From: CAZVAR01 sp964625225 | GTDB lineage: Bacteria; Pseudomonadota; Alphaproteobacteria; JAJUGE01 | DNA: 19,787 nt | NCBI GenBank assembly: GCA_964625225.1 | Contig: CAZVAR010000065.1 | Span: 1-19,787, forward strand | Direction: 5' to 3' | Shown: positions 8,960 to 16,808 of the stretch, piece after piece | Layout of the letters: each line of letters begins with the position of its first letter | Numbering within the stretch: the stretch's first letter is position 1 | Program-made: the position numbers and the translations under genes | The notes under the pieces: generated by a model | Database searches by the model: none | What the model was told of the DNA's origin: nothing | The model's input: only the letters and a program-made list of their open reading frames with translations

Positions 8960-9439
8960 TCAGAGTCCGAGCCGTTGCAGGGCCGCGATCGATCGCGCCG
9001 CGTCGACATGCAGGATGAAGGTCCCGCCGGCCTTCTTCCAGGCGTCGCGGGTGCTGGCGCGGTCGTCGATCAGCACATGGTTCGGGCCGGAATAGCGGTG
9101 CTTGTCGCGCGTCATGCAGGTGATCACCGGCACGTCGGGGCCGAGCATCCGGGCGACCCAGCGGCGCTTCTGCGGCGGCGCCCAGCTTCCCAGCGGCAGG
9201 CCGGTCAGGATGGTCGGATGGTAGGGCCGGCAATAGGCCCACAGCTCCTGCGCATCGGCCATCGGCTCCAGCGTTTCGTAGAAGGCCGGTGCGGCGGCCA
9301 GCGCCCGCCACATCGCCTTGACCGGCAACGCCTCCGGCCGCATGCCGGTCACCGTCTCGACCCCGCGCGCGAAGTCGGCGAGCACGCCGTCGAGGTCGAG
9401 GAACAGCTTCAGCGCGTCGCGGTCGATCCGTGCGGCCAT
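8960..9439 (-). CDS. HAD-superfamily 5'(3')-deoxyribonucleotidase-like protein
   Basis: A 159-residue cytosolic HAD phosphatase of the NT5C / deoxyribonucleotidase type, which would remove phosphate from (deoxy)nucleoside monophosphates or a similar small phosphoester. HAD motif I is DLDGVLADF at 15-23 with nucleophile D15 and general acid D17. Motif II is probably TILTG (T79), and the late acidic pair is LIDDRAST (D125/D126). Length and the MRPEALPVKAMW cap region fit this family. ATG 9439 has AGGG 7 bases upstream, and that SD overlaps the TAG stop of the preceding Nudix gene (gap 9 bases), so the two are translationally linked. Pairing with a Nudix enzyme suggests nucleotide clean-up, but the real substrate is unknown. 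Confidence 0.85.
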   Translation of the reverse strand: MAARIDRDALKLFLDLDGVLADFARGVETVTGMRPEALPVKAMWRALAAAPAFYETLEPMADAQELWAYCRPYHPTILTGLPLGSWAPPQKRRWVARMLGPDVPVITCMTRDKHRYSGPNHVLIDDRASTRDAWKKAGGTFILHVDAARSIAALQRLGL

Positions 9440-9448
9440 CGGTGCACC

Positions 9449-9946
9449 CTAGCCGAACAGCGTCCGCTGCCGGGCGTGCATCATCACCGCGGCGAGGTCC
9501 CAGGGCGCCACCCGCGGCTCCAGGGCGAGCGCCTCGACCCGGAACAGCCGCATGTCGGCGCCCTCGCGCAGGACCATGCGATCCACCGCTTCCGGCGCGA
9601 TCGGCACCGCGAAGAAGTCCAGCAGCAGGATGCGGGCCTGCCCGCGCGGCAGCACGTGCAGCGAGCGGGTGAACCAGCGGACCTCGCCGGCCTCGTAGTC
9701 CAGTTCCTCCCGCAGCTCGCGGCGCAGGGCCTGCTCCTCGGTCTCGCCCGGCTCGACCGCCCCGCCGAACAGGGCCCAGTGACCGGCGAGGCGAAGCCCC
9801 GGCTTGTCGTCGCGGAGCTGCATCAGATAGCGCCCGTCCGGCGTCGCCAGCAGCGCGGCGGCGGCGGCCAGCTCGGGTGCCGGCAATGGCGGGCGACGCT
9901 GGCCGGCGCGGTCGGCCCGCGGCGGCTGCGGATGGTCGTGTGGCAT
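9449..9946 (-). CDS. Nudix hydrolase
   Basis: A 165-residue Nudix pyrophosphohydrolase, a class that cleaves nucleoside diphosphate-linked compounds with a divalent metal. The Nudix box runs from G62 through E68 to R76-E77-L78-R79-E80-E81, with the metal-binding REL-EE core intact. The Gly that normally follows the core is replaced by Asp (LDYE), a common variation. An N-terminal tail of about 24 residues rich in Pro/Arg/His precedes the domain. The conserved opening LAAAAALLATPDGRYLMQLR is at 26-45. ATG 9946 has GGAGG about 14 bases upstream, longer than ideal, so the start is moderately sure. It is first in a minus-strand pair with the HAD gene. The substrate cannot be deduced. Confidence 0.88.
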   Translation of the reverse strand: MPHDHPQPPRADRAGQRRPPLPAPELAAAAALLATPDGRYLMQLRDDKPGLRLAGHWALFGGAVEPGETEEQALRRELREELDYEAGEVRWFTRSLHVLPRGQARILLLDFFAVPIAPEAVDRMVLREGADMRLFRVEALALEPRVAPWDLAAVMMHARQRTLFG

Positions 9947-10267
9947 GGCGGTATCGAGAACCTCCGACGGCGAGAACGGACCGGCCCCCCATTGGACACC
10001 GCGAAGGCCGCCGATTGAAGCGGCTGCAGCCGGCCGGCCCCGTGGAAGACACCGCGCCGGTGCGCCGGCGGGTTTGTCTCGCGGCGGCCGGGCCGGTCAT
10101 CGGATCGCCCGCAAGGCCCGTTCGCGGCCGGGTCTGGGCGGGGGGCCGGTCGGTCCGAGCGCCGAGCGGTCCGGCAGCCGCAGGGAGCGCTCTGTGCCGC
10201 GGCGGACGGCGGGGCGAGGATCGGCATTGGCTGCGCCGCCGCCGCGCCCCATCTGACGCCCGTCATC
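9947..10267. other. Divergent intergenic region between Nudix gene and hrpB
   Basis: About 320 GC-rich bases with no convincing gene; open frames here lack SD and family character. A perfect 12-base palindrome CGGCTGCAGCCG lies at 10021-10032 and could be an operator or chance. No clear -10/-35 pair was seen for either flanking gene, and no intrinsic terminator. Confidence 0.5.
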
Positions 10268-12823
10268 ATGCGCGACCGTTCCGCCTCCCCGAATGCCGCT
10301 CTTCCTGGCGCACGGCCGGCCGCGGCGGCGCGCGCCCTGCCGATCGGACCGGTGCTGCCGGAGCTGCTGGCGGCGCTGCGGCGGGGCGGCGGCGCCGTGC
10401 TCCAGGCGCCGCCGGGCGCCGGCAAGACCACGCTCGTGCCGCTTGCGCTCCTGGACGAGCCGTGGCTCGCCGGGCGCAAGGTGATCGTGCTGGAGCCGCG
10501 CCGGCTCGCGGCCTACGCCGCCGCCCGGCGCATGGCCGAGATGCTGGGCGAGGAGGTCGGCGACACGGTCGGCTACCGCATGCGGCTCGAAGCGCGGGTC
10601 GGGCGCGGCACGCGCGTGGAGGTGGTCACCGAGGGCGTGTTTCTCCGCCGGCTCCAAGCGGACCCGGAACTCGATGGCGTCGGCGCCGTGCTGTTCGACG
10701 AGTTCCACGAACGCAGCCTCGACGCCGATCTCGGCCTCGCGCTGTGCCTGGAGGTGCAGGCGGCGCTGCGGCCCGACCTGCGCCTGCTCGTCATGTCGGC
10801 GACGCTCGACGGCGGCCCGGTCGCGCGGCTGCTCGGCGGCGTGCCGATCGTCACCAGCGAGGGGCGCGCTTTCCCGGTCGAGACGCGCTGGCTCGGCGCA
10901 CCGCCCGCCGGGCGGCTCGAGGCCGCCGTCGCCGCCGCGGTGCGCCGGGCGCTCGCCGAGGAAACGGGCGGCGTGCTCGTCTTTCTTCCCGGCACCGGGG
11001 AGATCCGCAGGGTGCAGGCCCGGCTCGAGGAGGCCGGGCTCGACTCCGCAGTGGATCTGGCGCCGCTCTATGGCGACCTGCCGCAGGAGGCGCAGCGCCG
11101 GGCCGTACTGCCGGCGCCGCCCGGCCGCCGCAAGGTAGTGCTGGCGACCGCGATCGCCGAGACCAGCCTGACCATCGAGGGCATCCGCGTCGTCGTCGAT
11201 TCCGGCCTCGCCCGCCGGGCCCGCTACGATCCGCGCAGCGGCATGACGCGGCTGGAGACGGGACGCGTGTCGCAAGCGGCGGCCGAGCAGCGCCGCGGCC
11301 GTGCCGGACGCCTGCAGCCGGGCGTCTGCTACCGTCTCTGGACCGAGGCCGAGCATCGCGCCCTGCCCGCCTTCGACCGCCCCGAGATTCTGGAGGCGGA
11401 CCTGGCGCCGCTCGCCTTGCAGCTGGCCGCGTGGGGCGCGGCCGATCCGGCCCGGCTCGCCTGGCTCGATCCGCCGCCGGCCGCGGCCTACGCGCAGGCG
11501 CGGGCGCTGCTGGCCGATCTCGGCGCGCTCGGCCCTGACGGGGCGGTCACGGCGCACGGTCGGGCCATAGCGGCGTTCGGCACGCATCCGCGGCTCGCGC
11601 ACATGATGCTGAAGGCGCAGGAGCTCGGACTGGGCGGCCTCGCCTGCGATCTCGCCGCGCTGCTCGGCGAGCGCGACATCGTTCGCAGCGGCTCCGGCGG
11701 ACGCGACGCCGACATCCGTCTGCGGCTCGACCTGCTGCGCGGCGCCGCGCCACTGGGGGGCCTCGCCGTGGACCGCGGCGGGCTGCGTGCGGCGGCGCGC
11801 GCGGCCCGGCAGTTCCGCCGTCGGCTCGGGACCGGCGACGAGGCGGCCGGCACCGACCGTGCCGGGCTCCTGCTGGCGCTCGCCTACCCGGATCGCGTCG
11901 CACAGCGGCGACCCGGGGCACCGGGCGGATTCCGGCTGCGCAGCGGCCGTGGCGCCGTGCTGCCCGAGACGGATCCGCTCGCGGCGCAGGACTGGCTGGC
12001 CGTGGCGGATCTCGATGCCGGGACGGCGGCGGCGCGGATCTTCCTCGCCGCGCCGTTGACGCAGGGAGAGATCGAGACGGCCTTCGGCGAGGCGGTGGAG
12101 GCGCAGACGCTGGTGCGCTGGGATCCGCGCGAGATGGCGGTCCTCGCCCGCCGGCGGCGCCGGCTCGGCGCGCTGGTGCTGAAGGACGAACCGCTTCCGG
12201 ATCCCGGCCCCCGCGCCACCGCGGCCCTGATCGACGGCATTCGGCAGGCCGGGCTCGGCATTCTGCCCTGGACCGGGCCGCTGCGCGCCTGGCAGGCGCG
12301 GGTGGCCCTGCTCCGCCGGGTCGAGGGCGCCGCGGCCTGGCCCGACCTGTCGGACCGGGCGCTGCTGGACGGGCTGGAGGAGTGGCTGGCGCCGTTCCTG
12401 GCCGGTGTCACGCGGCGCGCGCAGCTCGAGCGCATCGACCTCGGCGCCGCGCTGCGGGCGCTGCTGACCTGGGAGCAGCAGCAGGCGCTCGATCGCAAGG
12501 CGCCGACCCATCTCACCGTGCCCAGCGGTTCGCGCATTCCGGTGGACTACGGCAGCGACCCGCCGGTTCTCGCGGTCCGCCTCCAGGAGATGTTCGGCGC
12601 CGTCGAGACGCCCGCGGTCGCGGACGGCCGCGTGCCGCTGCTGCTCCACCTGCTGTCGCCGGCCGGCCGTCCGGTGCAGGTGACGCAGGATCTGCCGAGC
12701 TTCTGGTCGAGCGGCTATCGCGCCGTGAAGGCCGATCTCAAGGGCCGCTACCCGAAACACCACTGGCCCGACGACCCGCTGCGGGCGGAGCCCACCGCCC
12801 GCGCCAGGCCGCGGCGGGCGTGA
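10268..12823 (+). CDS. hrpB: ATP-dependent helicase HrpB
   Basis: An 851-residue DEAH/DExH-type RNA helicase-like protein of the HrpB family, cytosolic; its cellular role is poorly defined in most bacteria. Helicase motifs are in order: Walker A APPGAGKTT at 47-55, motif Ia LEPRRLAA at 75-82, TEGVFLRRL at 121-129, motif II DEFH at 144-147, motif III SAT at 177-179, motif V ATAIAETSLTI at 293-303, motif VI QRRGRAGR at 341-348. The C-terminal HrpB-specific domain ends with FWSSGYRAVKADLKGRYPKH and WPDDPL, hallmarks of this family. Length is normal. ATG 10268 has no good SD; about 23 residues precede the conserved RALPIGPVLPELL opening, so the true start could be slightly different. It seems monocistronic, with comD-like genes 103 bases downstream under what may be their own promoter. 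Confidence 0.95.
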   Translation: MRDRSASPNAALPGARPAAAARALPIGPVLPELLAALRRGGGAVLQAPPGAGKTTLVPLALLDEPWLAGRKVIVLEPRRLAAYAAARRMAEMLGEEVGDTVGYRMRLEARVGRGTRVEVVTEGVFLRRLQADPELDGVGAVLFDEFHERSLDADLGLALCLEVQAALRPDLRLLVMSATLDGGPVARLLGGVPIVTSEGRAFPVETRWLGAPPAGRLEAAVAAAVRRALAEETGGVLVFLPGTGEIRRVQARLEEAGLDSAVDLAPLYGDLPQEAQRRAVLPAPPGRRKVVLATAIAETSLTIEGIRVVVDSGLARRARYDPRSGMTRLETGRVSQAAAEQRRGRAGRLQPGVCYRLWTEAEHRALPAFDRPEILEADLAPLALQLAAWGAADPARLAWLDPPPAAAYAQARALLADLGALGPDGAVTAHGRAIAAFGTHPRLAHMMLKAQELGLGGLACDLAALLGERDIVRSGSGGRDADIRLRLDLLRGAAPLGGLAVDRGGLRAAARAARQFRRRLGTGDEAAGTDRAGLLLALAYPDRVAQRRPGAPGGFRLRSGRGAVLPETDPLAAQDWLAVADLDAGTAAARIFLAAPLTQGEIETAFGEAVEAQTLVRWDPREMAVLARRRRRLGALVLKDEPLPDPGPRATAALIDGIRQAGLGILPWTGPLRAWQARVALLRRVEGAAAWPDLSDRALLDGLEEWLAPFLAGVTRRAQLERIDLGAALRALLTWEQQQALDRKAPTHLTVPSGSRIPVDYGSDPPVLAVRLQEMFGAVETPAVADGRVPLLLHLLSPAGRPVQVTQDLPSFWSSGYRAVKADLKGRYPKHHWPDDPLRAEPTARARPRRA

Positions 12824-12853
12824 GCGGGTTCGGCGGTCCGGTCCAAAAGCGGC

Positions 12854-12882
12854 TTTCGTATCGGTCGCGGCGACCCTACAAT
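12854..12882 (+). promoter_or_regulatory. Possible promoter for the decarboxylase pair
   Basis: TACAAT (12877-12882) is a good -10 hexamer. A poor -35 candidate TTTCGT (12854-12859) lies 17 bases upstream. The start codon follows 45 bases after the -10. It sits between hrpB and the decarboxylase genes. Confidence 0.35.
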
Positions 12883-12926
12883 CCGCGCGGAAACGCCGAA
12901 ACGGCCGACAACGCGAAGGGACTCCC

Positions 12927-13454
12927 ATGCCAGCGGACGCCGCCGCAGGGCCGACTTGGCCCGACGAGATTTACCGCATCCTGCGGGCGCACGACGTAAC
13001 GCAGTTTTCCTACGTGCCGGATGCCGGGCACCGGGTGCTGATCGACCGCTCTCTCGAAGATCCGGACGTGCATTCGGTTGCGCTGACCACCGAGGAGGAG
13101 GGCATCGCGCTGATCGCCGGTGCGCATCTCGGCGGCGCGCGCGGCGTCGTCCTGATGCAGTCGAGCGGCGTCGGCAACTGCATCAATTTCCTCTCGCTCG
13201 TGAAGGGCGGAAATTTCCCGATGCTGATGCTGATCAGCATGCGCGGCGATTTCGGCGAGGGAAATCCGTGGCAGATGCCGATGGGCCAGGCGGTCGAGCC
13301 GGTGCTGCAGGCCATGGGCGTAGTCTGCCTTCGGGTCGATACCCCGGAGGAGGTCGGTCCGGCGGTGAATGCCGCCTGCACCATGGTCTGGAAGTCGGGG
13401 CAGGCGGTCGCCGTCCTGCTCACCCAGCGCCTGATCGGCGCCAAGCAGTTCTGA
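12927..13454 (+). CDS. ThDP-dependent decarboxylase, alpha (PYR-domain) subunit, sulfopyruvate decarboxylase ComD-like
   Basis: A 175-residue protein equal to the N-terminal PYR domain of thiamine-diphosphate 2-oxoacid decarboxylases. It resembles the alpha subunit of sulfopyruvate decarboxylase (ComD), and the N-terminal half of phosphonopyruvate decarboxylase. The activating Glu lies in ALTTEEEGIALIAGAHLGG (E56-58), followed by the VLMQSSGVGNCINFL stretch typical of this group. With the next gene it should form a heteromeric enzyme converting a 3-carbon 2-oxo acid carrying a sulfonate or phosphonate to the aldehyde. SD AAGGGA sits 5-6 bases before ATG 12927. Its stop overlaps the SD of the next gene, so the subunits are made together. 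The split architecture is sure; sulfopyruvate versus another 2-oxo acid is not settled by sequence alone. Confidence 0.82.
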   Translation: MPADAAAGPTWPDEIYRILRAHDVTQFSYVPDAGHRVLIDRSLEDPDVHSVALTTEEEGIALIAGAHLGGARGVVLMQSSGVGNCINFLSLVKGGNFPMLMLISMRGDFGEGNPWQMPMGQAVEPVLQAMGVVCLRVDTPEEVGPAVNAACTMVWKSGQAVAVLLTQRLIGAKQF

Positions 13455-13467
13455 GGAGAGCGACGTC

Positions 13468-14085
13468 ATGGCCCAACCGAGGGGAGCCGCGCGCGAGATG
13501 AGCCCGGTCGGCGTACTCGACCGTACCGAGGCGGTGCCGAAGCTGCTCGGCAATGCGAAGGACTTCCTGATCGTCGCCGGCCTCGCCGGCACGGCGCGGG
13601 ATATCGCCTCTCTCTGCGGTGACACGCCGAACTACTACGCGCTGGCCGGAGCGATGGGGGCTGCGACCATGATGGGGCTCGGCCTCGCGCTGGCGCAGCC
13701 GCAGAAGCGCGTCCTCGTGATCACCGGCGACGGCGAGCTGCTGATGAATGTCGGTTCGCTGGCGACCGTGGCGATCCTGAACCCGCCGAATCTCAGCATC
13801 GTCTGCGTCGACAACGGCCATTACGGCGAGACCGGCTACCAGAAGAGCCATACCAGCCTCGGCGTGGATCTGGAGCGGATGGCCGCCGGGGCCGGCATCG
13901 CCGCCACGCGCACGGTGACGGAAGACGGGCAGATCGCCGACGCGGCGCGCCTGATCCGCGAGTCGAACGGCGTCTCCTTCGTGCTGCTGAAGGTCAAGCC
14001 GACCGACCCGCCCAAGTTCCGCCGCTCGCTCGACGCGACCTGGGCCAAGAACCGCTTCCGCGAGGCGCTGGTCGGGGAGGGATGA
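13468..14085 (+). CDS. ThDP-dependent decarboxylase, beta (PP-domain) subunit, sulfopyruvate decarboxylase ComE-like
   Basis: A 205-residue cofactor-binding subunit partnering the preceding gene. It holds the thiamine-diphosphate motif GDGELLMN (GDG 87-89), ending about 29 residues later in VCVDNGHYGETGYQ (N116), which binds Mg2+ and the diphosphate. YYALAGAMGAATMMGLGLALA at 57-77 is the usual preceding helix. ATG 13468 is 13 bases after the alpha stop, with GAGGAGAG about 7 bases upstream. Length and motif spacing match ComE-like proteins. The pair is followed by a GC hairpin shared with the convergent aminotransferase. It could be a sulfopyruvate decarboxylase of cysteate/sulfolactate breakdown, a phosphonopyruvate-type enzyme, or a relative with another substrate. 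Confidence 0.83.
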   Translation: MAQPRGAAREMSPVGVLDRTEAVPKLLGNAKDFLIVAGLAGTARDIASLCGDTPNYYALAGAMGAATMMGLGLALAQPQKRVLVITGDGELLMNVGSLATVAILNPPNLSIVCVDNGHYGETGYQKSHTSLGVDLERMAAGAGIAATRTVTEDGQIADAARLIRESNGVSFVLLKVKPTDPPKFRRSLDATWAKNRFREALVGEG

Positions 14086-14092
14086 CGCCTGT

Positions 14093-14127
14093 GCCGGGGC
14101 GCGGGCCGGCCGGGCTCGCGCCCCGGC
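14093..14127. terminator. GC hairpin between convergent genes, possible bidirectional terminator
   Basis: A perfect 11-bp stem (14093-14103 with 14117-14127) with a 13-base loop fills the gap between the decarboxylase beta stop (14085) and the aminotransferase stop (14129). There is no U-tract on either side, so it may only pause or stabilise transcript ends. Confidence 0.45.
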
Positions 14128-14128
14128 C

Positions 14129-15316
14129 TCAGCCGAGGAACCCTTCGATCCGGTCCATCGCCGTCTCCAGCCGCTGCGTGTCGCTGGCGAAGCAGAGGCG
14201 CAGCCAGCCCTCGCCCTCGGGGCCGAACGCGGCGCCGGGCGCCACCCCCACCTTGGTCTCGCGGAACAGGCGCTTGGCGAAGTCGAGGCTGTCGGTGACC
14301 CCGGTCACACGGAAGAAGGCGTAGAAGGCCGCGCCCGGCGGGTCGATCGTGACGCGCGGGATCGCCTTCAGCCGCGGCACCACCGCGTCGCGGCCGCGCC
14401 GGCACCGTTCGCGCAGCGCCTGCACGAAGGGCTCGCCCTGCTGCACCGCGGCGAGCCCGGCGAGCTGGTTGAACTCCGGCACCGCCGCCGTCGAATACTC
14501 GATCAGGCTGGAGAGATGTTCCCCGATCCGGGGCGGGTGGGTCAGCCAGCCGACGCGCCAGCCCGTCATCGCCCAGCTCTTGGAGAAGCTGTTGACCACC
14601 AGAACCGGGTCGTCGGGCTCGGCGATCTCGAGGAAGGAGGGCGCCACCGGCCGGTCGTAGACGATCCGGGCATAGACCTCGTCGGCGATGACCCAGAGCC
14701 CGCGCGCCCGCGCGAAATCAAGGATCGCGCGCTGCTCCTCCGGCTCGATCGTCCACCCGGTCGGGTTGCCGGGCGAGTTGACGAACAGGATGCGCGTGCG
14801 CGCATCGCAGGCGTCGAACAGCCGGTCGAGATCGAGCCGCCACACGCCGTTGCGCTGCTCCAGGGGCACGCGGCGCGGCTCCGCCCCGCGGACCTCGGCG
14901 CAGTGCACGCAGTTGGGCCAGACCGGGGTCACGTTGACGGTGTTGTCGCCCGCCTCCAGGATCGCCTGCATGGCCAGCATGATCGCCGCCATGCCGGACA
15001 TGGTCACGGTGACCCGCTCCATGTCGATCTCGGTGCCGTAGAGCCAGGTCATGTAGTCGGCCAGCGCCATGCGCAGCTCGGGCAGGCCCCGCTTGTGGGT
15101 GTAGAAGGTCCGGCCCTTGCACATCGCCTCGTGGGCGGCGTCGCAGATGAAGCGCGGCGTCGGCAGGTCGGATTCGCCGTACCACAGCGGGATCGTGTCG
15201 GGCCGGCCGAGTCCGAGGCGCGATACTTCGCCGATGAGCTGGCGCGGCATCGCCTCGATGGCGGCGCGCAGCGCGGCCGGGCGGGCCGCCGGCGGAGCGG
15301 ACGGGAAGAGAGGCAC
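14129..15316 (-). CDS. Class I/II pyridoxal-phosphate aminotransferase
   Basis: A 395-residue fold-type I aminotransferase, cytosolic. It swaps an amino group between an amino acid and a 2-oxo acid through PLP. Motifs: substrate-binding opening IPLWYGESDLPTP at 42-54, FYTHKRGLPELR (71-82), NSPGNPTG at 180-187, DEVY at 212-215 (D212 binds the PLP ring nitrogen), and the Schiff-base lysine in SFSKSWAMTGWR (K246, R254). The specificity among Asp, aromatic or other amino acids cannot be read. GTG 15316 is chosen because GGAG lies 8 bases upstream. It follows a small unrecognised gene by 23 bases (same operon) and faces the ComDE-like pair. A cysteate or other sulfonated amino acid transaminase would suit the neighbour, but nothing in the sequence proves it. 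Confidence 0.9.
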   Translation of the reverse strand: MPLFPSAPPAARPAALRAAIEAMPRQLIGEVSRLGLGRPDTIPLWYGESDLPTPRFICDAAHEAMCKGRTFYTHKRGLPELRMALADYMTWLYGTEIDMERVTVTMSGMAAIMLAMQAILEAGDNTVNVTPVWPNCVHCAEVRGAEPRRVPLEQRNGVWRLDLDRLFDACDARTRILFVNSPGNPTGWTIEPEEQRAILDFARARGLWVIADEVYARIVYDRPVAPSFLEIAEPDDPVLVVNSFSKSWAMTGWRVGWLTHPPRIGEHLSSLIEYSTAAVPEFNQLAGLAAVQQGEPFVQALRERCRRGRDAVVPRLKAIPRVTIDPPGAAFYAFFRVTGVTDSLDFAKRLFRETKVGVAPGAAFGPEGEGWLRLCFASDTQRLETAMDRIEGFLG

Positions 15317-15324
15317 GCGGGGAT

Positions 15325-15328
15325 CTCC
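15325..15328 (-). promoter_or_regulatory. Shine-Dalgarno deciding the GTG start of the aminotransferase
   Basis: GGAG on the minus strand, 8 bases before GTG 15316. No ATG nearby has an SD. Confidence 0.6.
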
Positions 15329-15339
15329 GGGAGGGCGGC

Positions 15340-15759
15340 TCAGGTGCTCACCTCCAGCGACTCCGGCAGCATGACGGTCAGCGCCGGCGAATTGGTATGG
15401 CCGAGATTGACGACCGCGATTGGCAGCGGCTTCGGCTCGCGGCCGGGCGCGGCGAAGTCGCGTTCGACGGTGCCGCAGTGGACGAAGATGCCGATCCGGC
15501 CGAGCTCGCGCAGATGGCGGGTGAGCCCGTCGAGTGCCGTCACCTTGGCATTCATCGGAACCTCCTCCCAGCTTTCAGCATAGTCCGAAAAGATTCGGAC
15601 GAACCGGGTCATGGCCGCGGTCTCGTCCTCGCTCTCCGGATCGTCGTAGGTGACCGCCCGGGCATACTGCGCCGCCTCCACGGCGGCCCACAGATCGGTG
15701 CCCTTCTCGGCGAGCCGCAGTTCCACTTCTTCGTAGGATCCGAGTTCCTTTTCTGCCAC
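15340..15759 (-). CDS. Unrecognised acidic protein, first gene of the aminotransferase operon
   Basis: A 139-residue soluble protein I do not recognise. The N-terminal half is acidic and probably helical (ELGSYEEVELRLAEKGTDLW, then DDPESEDETAAMTRF). The second half looks like alternating strand/helix (GRIGIFVHCGTVERDF, then PLPIAVVNLGHTNSPALTVM). There are no membrane segments, signal or obvious catalytic motif; a single CGT and a His are present, but a role is not implied. GTG 15759 is preferred because GAGGAG (15770-15775) lies 10 bases upstream. It is read before the aminotransferase, 23 bases apart, so a role linked to that enzyme is possible. It is likely real given codon bias and SD; function unknown. 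Confidence 0.75.
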   Translation of the reverse strand: MAEKELGSYEEVELRLAEKGTDLWAAVEAAQYARAVTYDDPESEDETAAMTRFVRIFSDYAESWEEVPMNAKVTALDGLTRHLRELGRIGIFVHCGTVERDFAAPGREPKPLPIAVVNLGHTNSPALTVMLPESLEVST

Positions 15760-15864
15760 GAACAGCGTTCTCCTCGCGCATGTTGGCGGTTGCCGTCGCT
15801 ATTGAAATAGGGATCCGATGTTCGGGCCAACCCCCTTTCCGGCCAATGTCGCGGAGATCACACC

Positions 15865-16656
15865 ATGCCCCTCGCGCTCGCCGCCGCCGAATTCGGTGAT
15901 GCCGGCCCGCCGCTGATCGTTCTGCACGGCTTGTTCGGCTCCGGCACCAACTGGCGGACGATCGCGCAGCGACTTGCGCAGCGCCACCGGGTGTTCGCGC
16001 TCGACCTGCGCAATCACGGCGCCTCGCCCTGGGCCGAGGCGATGGACTATGCGGCGATGGCCGCAGACGTCGGGGCCCTCGTGCGGCAGCGGGGGCTCGA
16101 CCCGGCCGCCGTGCTCGGGCACAGCATGGGCGGCAAGGCGGCGATGATGCTCGCGCTGACCGAGCCTGCGCTGGTGGAGCGCCTCCTGGTCGTCGACGTG
16201 GCGCCGGCCGCCTACCCGCCGCGGCTGCGCGCCTATGCCGAGGCGATGCGGGCGATCGACCCGGCCGCCCTGCGCCGCCGCGGCGAGGCCGACGCGCCGT
16301 TGCGCGCGGCCGTGCCGGATGCGGGCGAGCGCGCGTTCCTGCTGCAGAACCTCGTGCCGGGCCCCGGGGGCGGCCTCCGCTGGCGCCTCAATCTCCCGGT
16401 GATCGAGCGCTCCATGGAGACGATCGCCGGCTGGCCGCGTCTGCCCGACGATCTCCGCTATCCGGGGCCGACGCTGTTCGTCGCCGGCGCCCGTTCCGAC
16501 CATGTGCGACCGGAGCATCACGCCGCCATCCGCCGGTTGTTTCCCCGGGCCCGCATCGCCGAGGTCGCGGACGCCGGGCACTGGCTGCATGCGGAGAAGC
16601 CGGAGGCGTTCCTCGCCCTGGCCGAGCCGTTCCTGGCGGAGGGTGTGGCCGGATGA
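15865..16656 (+). CDS. Alpha/beta hydrolase, YbfF/ABHD11-like esterase
   Basis: A 263-residue alpha/beta hydrolase, cytosolic, similar to the YbfF/ABHD11 group of small acyl-ester hydrolases (substrates such as acyl-CoA or short-chain esters in characterised members). Oxyanion region LIVLHGLFGSGTNW at 17-30, DLRNHGASP at 47-55, nucleophile elbow GHSMGG at 85-90 (S87), acid in VAGARSD (D212), histidine in DAGHWLHAEKP (H239): a complete triad at family-typical spacing. GGAG 8 bases before ATG 15865 supports the start. It is divergent from the aminotransferase operon (105-base gap). A GC hairpin follows at 16665-16697. Whether it acts with neighbours is unknown. Confidence 0.9.
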   Translation: MPLALAAAEFGDAGPPLIVLHGLFGSGTNWRTIAQRLAQRHRVFALDLRNHGASPWAEAMDYAAMAADVGALVRQRGLDPAAVLGHSMGGKAAMMLALTEPALVERLLVVDVAPAAYPPRLRAYAEAMRAIDPAALRRRGEADAPLRAAVPDAGERAFLLQNLVPGPGGGLRWRLNLPVIERSMETIAGWPRLPDDLRYPGPTLFVAGARSDHVRPEHHAAIRRLFPRARIAEVADAGHWLHAEKPEAFLALAEPFLAEGVAG

Positions 16657-16664
16657 ACGCAGGC

Positions 16665-16697
16665 GCGGCCCGAAGCGGGAAAGTTCGCGCGGGCCGC
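16665..16697. terminator. GC hairpin after the esterase gene
   Basis: GCGGCCCG (16665-16672) pairs perfectly with CGGGCCGC (16690-16697), with a 17-base loop and no U-tract. It lies between the hydrolase stop and the EcfG-type promoter, so it may limit read-through into the response-regulator gene. Confidence 0.35.
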
Positions 16698-16722
16698 GGA
16701 ACCCGCGTCTGTATGCCGCGTT
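16698..16722 (+). promoter_or_regulatory. EcfG-type general stress sigma promoter
   Basis: GGAAC (16698-16702), 16 bases, then CGTT (16719-16722): an exact match to the alphaproteobacterial EcfG consensus. The expected start of transcription is near 16730, giving a leader of about 80 bases to ATG 16809. I checked the GGAAC and GTTCC sites I could find in the window; this is the only exact match I found. It places the response regulator in the general stress regulon, as inference. Confidence 0.7.
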
Positions 16723-16808
16723 AGTTGCGCGGTTCGGGCCTGCGGCTCCGGACACAGCCGAGGAGCCGGAAGACGCTCCGAGGGTTGGGCCGAAGCAGGG
16801 GCGGGAGG

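Noticed and set aside
6611..10018. Very long plus-strand open frame (over 1100 codons) opposite the acylase, HAD and Nudix genes
   Set aside because: Antisense shadow of three genes with clear family motifs; its translation is Arg/Ala/Gly/Pro/Gln-rich with no domain.
10097..12928. Long minus-strand open frame (over 900 codons) opposite hrpB
   Set aside because: Mirror of hrpB codons; all helicase motifs are on the plus strand and this frame has none.
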